Of a stretch of DNA of 64,000 nucleotides, positions 36,655 to 47,224 are shown one piece after another. How positions within the stretch are numbered: the stretch's first letter is position 1; the number at the start of each line of letters is the position of its first letter. The position numbers were made by a program, and so were the translations under genes. The notes beneath the pieces were generated by a model. It did no database searches. It saw nothing but the letters and a program-made list of their open reading frames with translations, and had not been told where the DNA came from. The stretch comes from Rhodoferax sp. OV413 (GTDB lineage Bacteria > Pseudomonadota > Gammaproteobacteria > Burkholderiales > Burkholderiaceae_C). Where the stretch lies: contig NZ_FNJA01000001.1 in the NCBI RefSeq assembly GCF_900104385.1, forward strand, positions 62,001 to 126,000, in the 5' to 3' direction.

Positions 36655-37174
36655 GCACCAGGCGCGGGTCTTCGGCGTCGGGGGTGCAGCAAAAGCGGCA
36701 GCGCCGCATCAGCGCCAGCATAGCCCGGTTGTCGGCCAGCACCTCGCCGTGCAGCCACCGCAGGCCGGTGTGGGCGGCGGTGTTGGCCAGGGCCCGCATC
36801 GCGCGTTCGCCCAGGCCGCGGCGCTGCCAGCGCTCGTCCACCACCACCGCGAATTCGGCGCAATCGCCCTGGCTGTCGACGGCGTAGCGGGCCTCGGCAA
36901 CCACCTGCAGCTGCTGCTGCCGCTCGGCGGTGACGATAAAGGCGATTTGGCCGGGCGCCTGCAGGCAGCCCAGCAGCGCCGGCCGGCTGTTGACGCCGCC
37001 GTGGAAGCGGTTGCGCCGGGCGCCGGGCGACAGGCGCTCCAGCATGTCGTCGAGCAGCGGGCCGTCTTGCGCCTGCATGGGCCGCAGGGTCAGCTGTGTG
37101 CCGTCGCGCAGACGCCAGTGGTCACGGTCCTCAAGCCGAGGGGGCGGGGTCTGGAGGGTTTGGAAGGTGAACAT
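36617..37174 (-). CDS. GNAT family N-acetyltransferase
   Basis: 185-aa GNAT protein with the acetyl-CoA motif RWQRRGLGERAMRAL and the beta-strand/helix order of the fold. Starts at 37198 and 37174 are possible. 37174 is preferred because a -10-like AAGAAT at 37197-37202, placed exactly 19 bp from a conserved palindrome, overlaps the upstream ATG. The gene overlaps patatin by 38 bp. It carries Cys pairs near the C-terminus (RRCRFCC). The acetyl acceptor is unknown. Confidence 0.82.
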   Translation of the reverse strand: MFTFQTLQTPPPRLEDRDHWRLRDGTQLTLRPMQAQDGPLLDDMLERLSPGARRNRFHGGVNSRPALLGCLQAPGQIAFIVTAERQQQLQVVAEARYAVDSQGDCAEFAVVVDERWQRRGLGERAMRALANTAAHTGLRWLHGEVLADNRAMLALMRRCRFCCTPDAEDPRLVHAESALHIARRA

Positions 37175-37221
37175 GGCATCCCAGGAATGGCAGTGCATTC
37201 TTGGGCTTTTGCCGCGCCCGG

Positions 37222-37244
37222 TCTGTCCCTACCCGTAGCGACAG
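37222..37244 (-). promoter_or_regulatory. 23-bp palindromic box A (GNAT-patatin promoter)
   Basis: TCTGTCCCTACCCG then TAGCGACAG. It matches boxes B and C over at least 18 of 23 positions. On the minus strand a -10-like AAGAAT lies 19 bp downstream of the box and the ATG 47 bp downstream, with a shared GGGCGnGGCAAA segment between. Candidate activator site near -35. Confidence 0.6.
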
Positions 37245-37248
37245 AGGG

Positions 37249-37806
37249 CTAGCGTTTCGCCCGCTTGAAGCAAATGGCCGCGTGGTCGTCCACCAAGCCC
37301 ACGGCTTGCATCCAGGCGTAGACGATCACCGGGCCGACAAACTTGAAGCCGCGCTGCTTGAGCGCCTTGGATATCTGCTCGGACAGCGCGGTCTTAGTCG
37401 GCACCGGGCCATCGCCCAGCACGATGGGCGTGCCGCCTACCTGCGCCCAGATCCAGCTGGAGAAGTCAACGCCTGCCGCCTGCATGGCCAGGTAGGCGCG
37501 TGCGTTGCCGATGGTGGCTTCGATCTTGGCGCGGGAGCGCACGATGCCCGGGTCCAGCACCAGCCGGTCTACGTCGGCGCTGGTAAAGCGGGCCACAGCC
37601 TCGGGGTCGAACTGGGCAAAGGCCGCGCGGAAGGCATCGCGCTTGCGCAAGATGATGCTCCAGGCCAGGCCGGCCTGGAAGCCGTCGAGCATCAGCTTTT
37701 CCCAGAGCGCGCGGCTGTCGCGCTCGGGCACGCCCCATTCCTCGTCGTGGTAGGCGGCCATCATGGGGCTGCTGTCGGCCCAGGCGCAGCGGCAAATCGG
37801 GGTCAT
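37249..37806 (-). CDS. tag: DNA-3-methyladenine glycosylase I
   Basis: Removes 3-methyladenine from alkylated DNA to start base excision repair. 185 aa with the family start CRCAWADSSPMMAAYHDEEWG, the zinc ligands (Cys near the N-terminus, and the C-terminal HAAICFKR region), and the recognition segment GFQAGLAWSIILRKR. ATG 37806 gives the usual length. It is divergent from the response regulator gene with box B between them, so it may be under the same control. Confidence 0.95.
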   Translation of the reverse strand: MTPICRCAWADSSPMMAAYHDEEWGVPERDSRALWEKLMLDGFQAGLAWSIILRKRDAFRAAFAQFDPEAVARFTSADVDRLVLDPGIVRSRAKIEATIGNARAYLAMQAAGVDFSSWIWAQVGGTPIVLGDGPVPTKTALSEQISKALKQRGFKFVGPVIVYAWMQAVGLVDDHAAICFKRAKR

Positions 37807-37852
37807 AGGCGGAGTTCTCCAATGCAAGAGCCGCAGTGTAGGCGGGCGCTTG

Positions 37853-37874
37853 TCTGTAGCTATTCGTAGCGACA
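37853..37874. promoter_or_regulatory. 23-bp palindromic box B (tag/response regulator intergenic)
   Basis: TCTGTAGCTATTCG then TAGCGACA. It lies in the divergent gap, 46 bp from the tag ATG and 38 bp from the response regulator ATG. A TACACT box for tag sits 12 bp away, a different spacing from boxes A and C, so this copy may repress or act on the regulator gene itself. Confidence 0.55.
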
Positions 37875-37912
37875 CGCGCACAGAACCCGGCCTGCTGGCC
37901 GACAATGCCGCC

Positions 37913-38617
37913 ATGTTCAAGCCGTCCATCCTGCCGCAGATACAGGTCGCCCTGGTGGAGGACGACGTGTTTTTTGCGCGTGCGCTGGCCGATGCCATCC
38001 AGGCCGCGCCGGACATGCGCTTGCAGGGCTCGGCGGCAAACTGCCGCCAGGCCTTCCAGATGCTGACCCAGCCGGCCGCCGATGTGCTGCTGGTCGACCT
38101 GGGCCTGCCCGACGGGCCGGGCATGGACATCATCCGCGCGGCCCAGCGCCAGTGGCCGCGCTGCATGGTGATGGTCAGCAGCGTGTTTGGTGACGAGGCC
38201 CATGTGATTCAGAGCCTGGAGGCCGGCGCCACCGGCTATCTGCTGAAAGACAGCACGCCGGTGCTGATGGTGGAAGAAATCCGCAATGTGCATGCCGGCG
38301 GCAGCCCGATCAGCCCCTTGATCGCGCGCCAGTTGCTGACGCGCTTTCGCCATGCCATGGCCAGCGAATCCGCACCCATGCCACTGCCCTTGCAGCCTAG
38401 CGGCCCGCAGGAAGAACAGGCGCGCCTGTCGCCGCGCGAGCGCCAGGTGCTGGACTACATCACCAAGGGCTTCAGCTACGAGGAGATCGGCGGACTGATG
38501 GGGGTGTCGCGCAACACGGTGCTGAGCTTTGTGCGCCGCATCTACGCCAAGCTCAAGGTGCGCTCGCAGCTGGAAGCCATTTATGAAGCCCGGGTTCAAG
38601 GCCTACTTCTTTCTTAG
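37913..38617 (+). CDS. NarL/LuxR-family response regulator
   Basis: 234 aa. The receiver has the acidic pair (Glu16-Asp17-Asp18), phospho-acceptor Asp62 (LLVDLGLPDG) and Lys112 (GYLLKDS). The C-terminal LuxR HTH is LSPRERQVLDYITKGFSYEEIGGLMGVSRNTVLSFVRRIYAKL (split: residues about 168-218). ATG 37913 begins the receiver with a short leader. It overlaps the sensor kinase gene by 35 bp. The palindromic boxes around it are candidate binding sites, since NarL-type regulators bind inverted repeats near -35. Confidence 0.93.
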   Translation: MFKPSILPQIQVALVEDDVFFARALADAIQAAPDMRLQGSAANCRQAFQMLTQPAADVLLVDLGLPDGPGMDIIRAAQRQWPRCMVMVSSVFGDEAHVIQSLEAGATGYLLKDSTPVLMVEEIRNVHAGGSPISPLIARQLLTRFRHAMASESAPMPLPLQPSGPQEEQARLSPRERQVLDYITKGFSYEEIGGLMGVSRNTVLSFVRRIYAKLKVRSQLEAIYEARVQGLLLS

Positions 38618-40499
38618 CCTGCTGTTTGCCGTGCTGGCCGGCCTTGCCGGCGGCCTGGTCCTGTGGCTGGAGATCGGCCGCTCGGCCCCGACCACCTTGC
38701 ACCTGCAGGCCGCGCAGCTGACCAGCGGTCCGGGTGGCTCGTTTGCGCCGCTGCCGCCCAAACTTGACACCGCCTTGCCCACCGACTGGCGCACCGTCGC
38801 GCTGCCTTACACCTGGCCGCAATCGCTGGAACTGCAGACCGGCGCGCCGCCGCGCGTGACCTGGCTGCAGGTGCGGCTGGACGGCCTGCCAGCCACCCGC
38901 GGCGGCCTGGTGCTGTACCTGCCGCGCTGGCAAACCATAGGCCGCATCGCGGTGTACGGCGACGACCAGCTGCTGTACCGATCCGTTGGCGATGTGGTGT
39001 GGAACGGCTTCAACCACCCGCTGTGGGTGCCGCTGGACGGCAACGGCATGGGCCCGCGGCCGCAGCTGCTGCGGCTGCGCATCGACAGCCTGGCGAATGC
39101 CGGTGGCACGGTGTCCAGCGTCTGGGTGGGTGAGGCGGCGGACCTGCAGCCGCGCTACCGGCTGCGCCGCATGCTGCAAACCGGCGTGGCCGAGGTGATG
39201 GGCATGGCCTTCCTGGGCCTGGGCGGGTTTGCGCTGGCGGTATGGCTGCTGCGCCGCGAGCGTACCTACCTGCTGTTCGCGCTGTTCACCCTGCTGTGGG
39301 TGCTGCGCAGCCAGCGTTTCCTGGTGGGGCTGGAGCCGCTGGCCATCTCCAGCGCCTGGTTTGGCTGGATGACCATCAACACCGGCAATGCCTTGCTGGT
39401 CACCTGGTATGCGTTCATGACCACCCTGGTGCCCACCGCGCCACGCTGGCTGCTACGGGCACTGCTGGGCTTGTTGCTGGTGTCCAGTGCGGTGACCTTG
39501 CCGCTGATCACCAACCCGGGCTGGATCGCTGCGCTCTCGCCCTTGCCGTACCTGGTGACCAATCTGGCCGGCATACCGGCGACCCTGCTGATGGCCTGGG
39601 CTGCCTGGCGCTATGGCGGGCGCGAGGGTCTGGTGGCGGCCAGCATTGGCCTGCTGCATTTGCCGGTGGCCTGGCACGACTGGGCAATGCAAAGCTATCT
39701 GGTGGACCCGGAGCACATCTACGCCTGGCCGTTCTCCACCATGGCGCGGATCGGCATGTTTTTGTACGTCATCCTGAACCGCTACGTGGGCGCGCTGGCC
39801 ACCGCCGAGCAGTCGAACGCCGTGCTGGCCCAGCGCCTGCGCACCCGCGAGGCCGAGCTGGCCGAGAGCTACGAGCAACTGCGCAGCGTGCAGCAGCGCC
39901 AGCTGCTCAGCCAGGAGCGGCACAGGCTGATGCAGGACATCCACGACGGCATGGGTTCGCAGCTGATGAGCGCGCTGAAGGTGGCCGAATCCGGCGGCCT
40001 GAGCGAGGCGCAGATGGCGCTGGTGCTGCGCGAATGCATAGACGACCTGAAGCTCACCGTGGATTCGTTGGAATCGGTGGAAGCCGATTTGCTGTTGCTG
40101 CTGGCCACCTTGCGCTACCGGCTGGCGCCGCGCCTGCAGGGCTCGGGCCTGCGCCTGCGCTGGGAGGTGGCGGACGTGCCGGCACTCGACTGGCTGGACC
40201 CGCGCAGCGCGCTGCATGTGCTGCGCATCTTGCAAGAAGGCATCTCCAACATCCTGCAGCATGCGGGCGCCACCGAGCTGCGGGTCGCCACGGGCGAGGC
40301 CGATGGCGGCGTGTATGTAGTGCTGGAAGATAACGGCCAGGGTTTTCGCGCCCATCCCTCGGGTGAGGTGGGGCGCGGCCTGTCGAATATGGCGCGCCGC
40401 GCGCATGCGATTGGCGGCCAGGTGGCCTGGGACACGGTGCCGGGCGGCACCCGCTTCAGGCTGTGGCTGCCGCTGCGGCGGCTGGAAGCCGTGGCCTGA
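38583..40499 (+). CDS. 7TM sensor histidine kinase (7TMR-DISM / HisKA_3)
   Basis: 638 aa. After a first TM (about residues 6-28) comes a periplasmic 7TMR-DISM-type beta domain (about 30-190), then seven helices (about 195-400) and a coiled coil. The HisKA_3 dimerisation motif contains His454 (LMQDIHDGMGSQL), and the HATPase domain ends with GLSNMARRAHAIGG. ATG 38583 starts the first TM. It partners the overlapping NarL-type regulator. 7TMR-DISM domains often sense carbohydrates or other small ligands; the signal here is unknown. Confidence 0.92.
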   Translation: MKPGFKAYFFLSLLFAVLAGLAGGLVLWLEIGRSAPTTLHLQAAQLTSGPGGSFAPLPPKLDTALPTDWRTVALPYTWPQSLELQTGAPPRVTWLQVRLDGLPATRGGLVLYLPRWQTIGRIAVYGDDQLLYRSVGDVVWNGFNHPLWVPLDGNGMGPRPQLLRLRIDSLANAGGTVSSVWVGEAADLQPRYRLRRMLQTGVAEVMGMAFLGLGGFALAVWLLRRERTYLLFALFTLLWVLRSQRFLVGLEPLAISSAWFGWMTINTGNALLVTWYAFMTTLVPTAPRWLLRALLGLLLVSSAVTLPLITNPGWIAALSPLPYLVTNLAGIPATLLMAWAAWRYGGREGLVAASIGLLHLPVAWHDWAMQSYLVDPEHIYAWPFSTMARIGMFLYVILNRYVGALATAEQSNAVLAQRLRTREAELAESYEQLRSVQQRQLLSQERHRLMQDIHDGMGSQLMSALKVAESGGLSEAQMALVLRECIDDLKLTVDSLESVEADLLLLLATLRYRLAPRLQGSGLRLRWEVADVPALDWLDPRSALHVLRILQEGISNILQHAGATELRVATGEADGGVYVVLEDNGQGFRAHPSGEVGRGLSNMARRAHAIGGQVAWDTVPGGTRFRLWLPLRRLEAVA

Positions 40500-40508
40500 A
40501 GCTCAGAC

Positions 40509-40844
40509 CTACTTGGTGGCGTGCTGGGTGTCGCGCGCGAGATCTTTGGGCCAGAAGTCCATGATCTCCTGAGCCGACAGATTGCGGCACTGGCCCTGGG
40601 CGGTCAGCAGAAAGTTCTTTTGCGCGCTGCTCAGGCCGGGCGTCTGGCTGTTGAAGCACTGCTGGGCGTCGCACATGATGCCGTTGGTGGGCTGGCCTAC
40701 TGCCGCCATGATGGACGGCGGGCAGTAGAAGACGCTGTTGTCGTCCAGCTCGACGGCGGCAGCGGGCAGGCAGGCTGCCAGACCCAGCAGGGCGGCACTG
40801 AAGACGAGGGCGGGGCGGGGCAGGGTGGGGTGGAAAACGGGCAT
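40509..40844 (-). CDS. Small exported Cys-containing protein
   Basis: 111 aa with a signal peptide (to about residue 31, AAAVE) and four cysteines in the mature part (FYCPPS, GIMCDAQQCFNS, QCRNLS), suggesting two disulfides. ATG 40844 follows AGGAG. I do not recognise a family. It lies tail-to-tail with the sensor kinase gene, 9 bp from its stop. Its promoter carries the near-perfect palindrome box C, so it is the best candidate output gene of the two-component system. Confidence 0.82.
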   Translation of the reverse strand: MPVFHPTLPRPALVFSAALLGLAACLPAAAVELDDNSVFYCPPSIMAAVGQPTNGIMCDAQQCFNSQTPGLSSAQKNFLLTAQGQCRNLSAQEIMDFWPKDLARDTQHATK

Positions 40845-40896
40845 GGTGGACTCCTGGGAATATGGCTTTGGATTATTCGATTTGCCCCGCCCACGG

Positions 40897-40919
40897 TCTG
40901 TAGCTATCCATAGCGACAG
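40897..40919 (-). promoter_or_regulatory. 23-bp palindromic box C (small exported protein promoter)
   Basis: Near-perfect inverted repeat: CTGTnGCTAT and ATAGCnACAG arms around CC. On the minus strand a -10-like AATAAT (40872-40877) follows at exactly 19 bp and the ATG at 52 bp, the same geometry as box A, again with GGGCGGGGCAAA between. Confidence 0.62.
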
Positions 40920-40974
40920 CGCCCGCGCACCGTAAAATCAACAGCTTTCAGCCGGCCGGCCAAGGGAGTTTTTC

Positions 40975-41178
40975 ATGCGCGCCATCTTCAGCGTTCTGGG
41001 CTTGCTAGCGGTGGTGCTGGTGGTCAGCCTGCTGGCCAAAAAGCAGCTGGCACCGCCCGCCGTATTGGTCCCGTCGGCATCCGCACCCATGCCCGCCGCC
41101 TCGGTGCCGCAGCAATACAAGCAGGCGCTGGACGCCGCGTTGCAGCAGCCACGCGCCATGCCCGATGACAAACCATAA
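40975..41178 (+). CDS. Small membrane-anchored protein
   Basis: 67 aa. An N-terminal TM or signal anchor (IFSVLGLLAVVLVVSLLA, residues 4-21) is followed by a Pro/Ala-rich and Gln-rich periplasmic tail. AAGGGAG precedes the ATG at a good distance. No family is recognised. It precedes the tadA fusion gene in the same orientation with an interspersed repeat between. Confidence 0.7.
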   Translation: MRAIFSVLGLLAVVLVVSLLAKKQLAPPAVLVPSASAPMPAASVPQQYKQALDAALQQPRAMPDDKP

Positions 41179-41183
41179 GCCTT

Positions 41184-43378
<2,195 letters not shown>

Positions 43379-43450
43379 TCAGAGGCGCAGGCGGCAAAGA
43401 ACATACTTTGTATGCACTAAACTTGGCTTTCAACTAACAAAGTCTCCAGC

Positions 43451-44380
43451 ATGGTCGTCCAGGCTACCGTCGTATTTGCCGATCTCACCGGAAGCACCGC
43501 GTTCTTTGAAGCCCTGGGCAACGAAAAAGCCACCAGGGCTGTGACGCGGCTGACGCAGTGGATCAGCGACGTCTGCCTGGCCCACCACGGCCGGGTGGTC
43601 AAAAAGCTGGGCGATGGCGTGCTGGCCGTGTTTGCCGACGCCAGCGACGCCACCAATGCGGTGATTGCCATCCAGCGCGGCCACCAGCTGCGCCTGCTGA
43701 AGTGGCCCAGCAGCATCCGCATGGAAGTCAAAGCCGGCATCGCCCGCGGCGAAGTGGTCGAGGTCGATGGCGACTGCTACGGCGACGCGGTCAACGTGGC
43801 CTCGCGGCTCAGTGACTTGTCAGGCGGCAACCAGATCTGGGTCACCGAATCGGTGGTCGATGAAGTCGATGAAACCCTGGGCCTGCGATTTCTGAGCCTG
43901 GGGCCGGTGAGCCTGCGCGGCCGCTTGGGGCCGATTCCGCTGTACAAGCTGGAATGGCAGGAGGGCGCGGTCACCGAATTCGTCACCATGCAGGCCTCGC
44001 TCGCCGAAATGGAGCGGCCCGACGCCCACGCAATGGGCAAGATCCATCTGGTTTACCTGAACACCAGCCGCAGCTTTTTGTCGTCCGAGATGCCGGTGCA
44101 CCTGGGGCGCGGTGACCAGGCCGAGTTTTTTATCGACGACCCGCGGGTGTCGCGCCTGCATGCGCGCATCGAATGGCGCAATGGCGCGTTTTTCCTGACC
44201 GACCTGAGCAGCTTTGGCACCTGGGTGCGGTTTGCCGGCAGCGACACCGATGTGCCGCTGCGCCGCGATGACTGCCAGCTGCACGCCACCGGCGAGATTG
44301 CGCTGGGCATGCCGTTCAATGATGTCAGTGGCCCCACCGTGCACTTCACGTTTTCACCTACCCATTCGTCGTTCTACTAG
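43451..44380 (+). CDS. Class III nucleotide cyclase with C-terminal FHA domain
   Basis: 309 aa. The cyclase domain (residues 1-170) has the metal aspartates Asp11 (FADLTGST) and Asp55 (KLGDGVLAVF) and the transition-state pair Asn115/Arg119 (YGDAVNVASRL). The FHA domain (about 215-300) has HLGRGD, the VSRLHARI segment and SSFGTWV. There is no TM, so it is cytoplasmic. It probably makes cAMP (or cGMP) under the control of a phosphothreonine partner. ATG 43451 begins directly at the first beta strand. It is 51 bp before a PilZ gene in the same direction. Confidence 0.92.
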   Translation: MVVQATVVFADLTGSTAFFEALGNEKATRAVTRLTQWISDVCLAHHGRVVKKLGDGVLAVFADASDATNAVIAIQRGHQLRLLKWPSSIRMEVKAGIARGEVVEVDGDCYGDAVNVASRLSDLSGGNQIWVTESVVDEVDETLGLRFLSLGPVSLRGRLGPIPLYKLEWQEGAVTEFVTMQASLAEMERPDAHAMGKIHLVYLNTSRSFLSSEMPVHLGRGDQAEFFIDDPRVSRLHARIEWRNGAFFLTDLSSFGTWVRFAGSDTDVPLRRDDCQLHATGEIALGMPFNDVSGPTVHFTFSPTHSSFY

Positions 44381-44431
44381 TTTTATCTGCGCTTTGATTT
44401 CAGATACCTTCTGGACTACAACTTCAACACC

Positions 44432-45118
44432 ATGACCAAAAAATCCAACATCGAATTTGAAGACATGAACCTGCAGGTCGGTGTGCGGCTGCAGATCATG
44501 CCCAGCAAGGCTGCCAACCCCAGCGTGCACTACACCAGCCTGATCGGCTTTGTGTCCGGCGAATACCTGTTGCTGAAGATCCCGCAGGAAGGCGCTGTGC
44601 TGCACGAGGGCGATTCGGTCATCATCCGGGTGTTCTCCGGGGTATCGGTCTACACCTTCAGCAGCCAGGTGGAGTCGGTGCTGAAGTCGCCCCACGCCAT
44701 GATGGTGCTGGCTTTTCCCGCGGCGATCCAGAAGGTCGGCCTGCGCAAGGCGGTGCGGGTCAAGGCCAATCTGCCGGTCAAGATCAAGAACCCGCAGGAC
44801 CCGGCCAACTTCAAGATGGCCACTCTGTCCGACATCAGCCTGAGCGGAGCACTGGTGTCCACAGCCCGGCCGCTGGGCACGGCGGGCGACACGGTGGACA
44901 TCGAGTTCTCGCTGCGCGACCAGGCTTCGAACCAGGAGGTGACGATTGCCACCACCGCGTCCATCCGCAGCGTCCAGCAGTCGGCAGGCAGCACGGCCGA
45001 TGGCGCCACCTTCCAGACCGTGTATTCGCACGGCATCAACTTCCACGACCTGGGCACGCGCGAACAGGCGATCCTGCAGAACTTCGTCTACGAAACCCTG
45101 CTGATCCACCGCACCTGA
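44432..45118 (+). CDS. PilZ domain protein (YcgR-like flagellar brake)
   Basis: 228 aa. An N-terminal YcgR-type beta domain (residues 10-98) is followed by a PilZ domain with the c-di-GMP motif RKAVR (Arg105, Arg109) and DISLSG (Asp134, Ser136, Gly139), both intact. YcgR-type proteins slow flagellar rotation when c-di-GMP is high. It follows the cyclase-FHA gene, so cAMP and c-di-GMP signalling sit together. The liv operon begins 38 bp after it. Confidence 0.92.
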   Translation: MTKKSNIEFEDMNLQVGVRLQIMPSKAANPSVHYTSLIGFVSGEYLLLKIPQEGAVLHEGDSVIIRVFSGVSVYTFSSQVESVLKSPHAMMVLAFPAAIQKVGLRKAVRVKANLPVKIKNPQDPANFKMATLSDISLSGALVSTARPLGTAGDTVDIEFSLRDQASNQEVTIATTASIRSVQQSAGSTADGATFQTVYSHGINFHDLGTREQAILQNFVYETLLIHRT

Positions 45119-45156
45119 TGGCCGCTGCGGCAGGCTGACCGGGCAGCGCAGCCTGC

Positions 45157-46071
45157 ATGGAGTTTCTTACCCTTTCCCTGTTGAACGGCCTCAGCTACGG
45201 GCTGATGCTGTTCATGCTCAGCGCCGGCCTGACGCTGATATTCAGCATGATGGGCGTGCTGAACCTGGCGCATGCCAGCTTCTACATGCTGGGGGCCTAC
45301 TTTGCCTACAGCCTCACCTTGTTTGTAGGCTTCTGGCCCGCGCTGCTGCTGGCGCCGCTGCTAGTCGGCCTGCTGGGCGCGGGGTTTGAAAAATACTGTC
45401 TGCGCCGGGTCCACGCCTTCGGCCATGTGCCGGAGATGCTGGTCACCTTCGGGTTGAACACGGTGCTGGTTGAGCTGGTGCAGCTTGTCTGGGGCCGGGG
45501 CCCGGTCGACTACCGCATTCCCGCCGGGCTGGAAGGCCCGCTGTTCGCGCTCTGGGGCACGCCGTTTCCCACTTACCGCGGCTTCATGGTGCTGGTGGCG
45601 CTGGCCATGCTGGCCGCGCTTTGGCTGCTGCTGAAGCGCACCCGCATCGGCCTGGTGGTGCAGGCCGCGCTGACCCACCCGGACGCAGTGCAGGCCCTGG
45701 GCCACAACGTGCCGCGGGTGTTCATGGGGGTATTCGGCGGCGGTGCCGCGCTGGCTGGGCTGGCCGGCGTGGTCGGCGGCAATGCGTTTGTCACCGAGCC
45801 CGGCATGGCGGCCACCGTGGGCTCGGTGGTGTTCGTGGTGGTGGTAGTCGGCGGTATGGGCTCGCTGGCCGGGGCCTTCTGGGCGTCGCTGCTGATCGGC
45901 GTGCTGCAGACCTTGGCAGTGGGTATCGACCTGCCGGTGCTGGGCTGGACCGGCGTGGACGCGCTGGGCCGCATCAAGCTCAGCCAGCTGGCGCCGCTGC
46001 TGCCGTATGCACTGCTGGTGCTGGTCTTGCTGCTGCGCCCGCAAGGGCTGTGGGGCCAACGTGCCGACTGA
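45157..46071 (+). CDS. livH: Branched-chain amino acid-type ABC permease (LivH)
   Basis: 304-aa membrane protein with about eight TM helices and the LivH signatures (NGLSYGLMLFMLSAGLTLIFSMMGVLNLAHASFYMLGAY; split across residues 9-47) and GGMGSLAGAFWASLLIG. It forms the permease pair with LivM encoded 1 bp downstream. The cluster lacks a binding-protein gene, so the substrate is unsure: branched-chain or other amino acids, amides or aromatic acids. Confidence 0.93.
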   Translation: MEFLTLSLLNGLSYGLMLFMLSAGLTLIFSMMGVLNLAHASFYMLGAYFAYSLTLFVGFWPALLLAPLLVGLLGAGFEKYCLRRVHAFGHVPEMLVTFGLNTVLVELVQLVWGRGPVDYRIPAGLEGPLFALWGTPFPTYRGFMVLVALAMLAALWLLLKRTRIGLVVQAALTHPDAVQALGHNVPRVFMGVFGGGAALAGLAGVVGGNAFVTEPGMAATVGSVVFVVVVVGGMGSLAGAFWASLLIGVLQTLAVGIDLPVLGWTGVDALGRIKLSQLAPLLPYALLVLVLLLRPQGLWGQRAD

Positions 46072-46072
46072 T

Positions 46073-47224
46073 ATGCGCCAGCACAACATACGCACCTGGG
46101 GCCTGTTCGCCCTGGCTTTGCTGGCCGCGCCCTGGGTGTTTACCAGCAGCCTGGGCCACAGCCTGCTGACCCAGATGGGCATCGCCGCCATCGTCTGCCT
46201 GAGCTACAACATCCTGCTAGGGCAGGGCGGCATGCTGAGTTTTGGCCACGCGGTGTATTCGGGCCTGGGCGCGTTTGCGGCCATCCATGCGCTGAATGCA
46301 GCGCTGCTGCCGGTCAGCCTGGTACCTATCGCCGGCGGAGTGGCCGGGGCCGGGGTGGCGCTGCTGCTGGGCGGCATCACGGCGCAACGCTCGGCCACCA
46401 CCTTTGCCATGGTGACCTTGGGCCTGGGCGAGCTGGTCGGGGCCATGGCCTGGCTGTTCCCCGGGGTGTTTGGCGGCGAGGGCGGTATCGCCGGCAACCG
46501 GGTCAGCGGCAGCGCGCCGTTTGGCATCAGTTTCGGGCCGCAAGTGCAGGTGTACTACCTGGTGGCCGTCTATACCTGGGTCTGTGCGGGCCTGATGTAC
46601 GCCTTTACCCGCACGCCGTTGGGCCGCATGCTGAATGCGGTGCGCAACAACCCCGAGCGCGTCGAGTTCGTGGGCTACGACACCCGGCGCATCCGCTACC
46701 TGGCTATTGTGGTGGCCGGTTTTTTTGCCGGCATCTCGGGCGGCCTGGCGGCCCTGCATTTCGAGAGCGTGACAGCCGACGTGCTGGGCAGCCAGCGCTC
46801 GGGCGCTTACTTGCTGTTCACCTTTCTGGGCGGCTCGGGCTACTTTTTCGGCCCTGTCATCGGCGCGGTGCTGATGGTGCTGGCTTTTGTGCTGCTGAGT
46901 GGTATCACCAAGGCCTGGCTGCTGTACCTGGGTCTGGTGTTCGTCGCCATGGTGGTGTATGTGCCGGGCGGGGTCGCCAGCCTGCTGCGCGGGCCCAAGC
47001 CACAGCTGCGCCGTCTGCCCCAGTACGCGGCTTTTGCGCTGGCCTGCACCGGCCTGGCGGCCATGGTGGAAATGGTCTACCAGCTGCAGCTCCAAGCTTC
47101 GCTGGGTTCGGAATTGCGTTTCTTCGGCACCACGCTGGACGCGGCCAGCTGGCCCAGCTGGGCCGCGGCGGCTTTGCTGGTGCTGCTGGGCGCCGCCGGG
47201 TTTGCGTGGGCGCGCCGCAAATGA
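46073..47224 (+). CDS. livM: Branched-chain amino acid-type ABC permease (LivM)
   Basis: 383 aa with about ten TM helices and the LivM motifs YNILLGQGGMLSFGHAVYSGLGAF and TRTPLGRMLNAVRNNPERVEFVGYD. A C-terminal extension of about 60 residues contains two more hydrophobic segments not present in short LivM proteins. It starts 1 bp after livH and overlaps livG by 4 bp (ATGA), so translation is coupled. Confidence 0.93.
   Translation: MRQHNIRTWGLFALALLAAPWVFTSSLGHSLLTQMGIAAIVCLSYNILLGQGGMLSFGHAVYSGLGAFAAIHALNAALLPVSLVPIAGGVAGAGVALLLGGITAQRSATTFAMVTLGLGELVGAMAWLFPGVFGGEGGIAGNRVSGSAPFGISFGPQVQVYYLVAVYTWVCAGLMYAFTRTPLGRMLNAVRNNPERVEFVGYDTRRIRYLAIVVAGFFAGISGGLAALHFESVTADVLGSQRSGAYLLFTFLGGSGYFFGPVIGAVLMVLAFVLLSGITKAWLLYLGLVFVAMVVYVPGGVASLLRGPKPQLRRLPQYAAFALACTGLAAMVEMVYQLQLQASLGSELRFFGTTLDAASWPSWAAAALLVLLGAAGFAWARRK

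Noticed and set aside
44381-44431. Possible repeat copy between the cyclase and PilZ genes
   Set aside because: Only TCTGCGC-like words match; order and arms of the family are missing.
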